Shown: positions 63,464-64,000 of the stretch, piece after piece
How the letters are laid out: every line of letters starts with the position of its first letter
Numbering within the stretch: position 1 is the first letter of the stretch
Source: Prosthecomicrobium pneumaticum
GTDB taxonomy: Bacteria > Pseudomonadota > Alphaproteobacteria > Rhizobiales > Kaistiaceae
NCBI RefSeq assembly: GCF_014199915.1
Contig: NZ_JACHOO010000003.1
Location: 180,217 to 244,216, forward strand
Reading direction: 5' to 3'
Length of the DNA: 64,000 nt
Program-made: the position numbers and the translations under genes
The notes under the pieces: model-generated
Database searches by the model: none
Told to the model about the DNA's origin: nothing
The model's input: only the letters and a program-made list of their open reading frames with translations

Positions 63464-64000
63464 TCATCCCTGCGGCGAGAACCGCATCTGCACTTCGCTC
63501 CACTGGTCGTATTTCTCGGCGGGTAGCTGATAGGGGCCGCAGCGCATCACGGCGCGGATGGCGCTTTCGGCGGAAACCTGGCCGTACTGGCTGGCCGGGA
63601 ACTCGATCACCTGCGGCGTGCCGTTCACCGAACCGTCCTCGTTGAGGCGGAAGCGGATGACGACGGTCACCTCGCGCGGGTCGGTCCAGCCGATCGGCAC
63701 GTTCCAGCAGCGCTGCACCTGCGAACGCAGCGCGTCGAGTTCGCTCTGCGACAGGCGGGCGGACGGATTGACCGCCTCCGACGCGCCGAAGCTCGCCGGC
63801 TGGTCGGAGCGCGCGGTCGAGCCGGTCGGCTCGCGCTTGTCGAGCAGGGCCGCGATCCGGTCCGGGTCGAAGGCGTCGTCCTTGGTCTCGGGCGCCTGCT
63901 GCTGCGGCGTGCGGGGGCGCTCGATCTCTTTCGGCTTCTCGGCGACCTCGGCCGGCCGCGGCGGGCGCGGCTTGACGCGCGGCTTCGGTGCCGGGGTCTG
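63464..64000 (-). CDS. tolA: TolA, C-terminal part (runs off right edge)
   Basis: Inner-membrane energy-transducing protein that reaches across the periplasm to Pal. The visible 178 residues include a Pro/Lys-rich segment ([20 protein letters not shown]), a linker and the C-terminal domain with [46 protein letters not shown] and VQMRFSPQG. The two Cys probably form a disulphide, as in other TolA C-terminal domains. The membrane anchor lies beyond the window. Confidence 0.92.
   Translation of the reverse strand, partial: QTPAPKPRVKPRPPRPAEVAEKPKEIERPRTPQQQAPETKDDAFDPDRIAALLDKREPTGSTARSDQPASFGASEAVNPSARLSQSELDALRSQVQRCWNVPIGWTDPREVTVVIRFRLNEDGSVNGTPQVIEFPASQYGQVSAESAIRAVMRCGPYQLPAEKYDQWSEVQMRFSPQG

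Overview
The window reads as a chromosomal segment of a high-GC alphaproteobacterium of the order Hyphomicrobiales (Rhizobiales). Supporting features are the tolA-tolB-pal-ybgF-tilS-ftsH block, the pyk/DUF1036/DUF1244/GapR neighbourhood, CpdR beside an N-formylglutamate amidohydrolase and tRNA-Val, BA14K and DUF1013/TrcR proteins, an Omp25-like barrel, an mmgR/suhB-type small RNA and a ROSE-like leader. The genus cannot be fixed from sequence alone. No phage, insertion sequence or CRISPR array is visible.

Layout. 1-9 kb: the N-terminal half of gltB, threonine aldolase, a small heat shock gene with a probable RNA thermometer, a lysophospholipase-like hydrolase, hisN, a small RNA, an N-formylglutamate amidohydrolase, cpdR and tRNA-Val. 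9-9.7 kb: a gene-free stretch with palindromic repeats, then a small less GC-rich membrane protein gene. 10-24 kb: the most unusual region. An operon of isopropylmalate-dehydratase-like large and small subunits, an N-carbamoylsarcosine-amidase-like cysteine hydrolase and an isocitrate-lyase-superfamily lyase diverges from an ATP-dependent hydantoinase/oxoprolinase pair (hyuA, hyuB). A LacI regulator, a CUT2 ABC importer and a zinc alcohol dehydrogenase follow. The same 16-bp palindrome occurs before both hyuA and the transporter, so these genes look like one LacI regulon. A reasonable guess at its job is ring opening of an imported cyclic imide, lactam or hydantoin, then deamidation, hydration and carbon-carbon cleavage.

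24-28 kb: a kaiC-kaiB-histidine kinase operon without kaiA. KaiC has a Ser-Ser phosphosite pair and the kinase is of the HWE type. 28-40 kb: a carbohydrate or polyol utilisation operon (two-ATPase CUT1-type importer with a Tat-exported binding protein, Gfo/Idh/MocA dehydrogenase, TIM-barrel isomerase, DUF4432 protein, SDR), studded with palindromic repeats and divergent from its own LacI regulator. The two ATPases carry complementary defects that would give one good and one degenerate ATP site.

40-64 kb: mostly core genes. These are a NUDIX hydrolase, rpmJ, a DUF882 peptidoglycan enzyme, BA14K, a ring-cleaving dioxygenase/hydrolase pair resembling MhqO/MhqD, glmM, an outer-membrane barrel, trcR, rpsU, TPR proteins, a Cys-rich copper-binding protein, pyk, a second N-formylglutamate amidohydrolase, gapR, then ftsH, tilS, ybgF, pal, tolB and tolA (running off the right edge). 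CtrA-like motifs (TTAA-N7-TTAA) lie before three cell-envelope genes.
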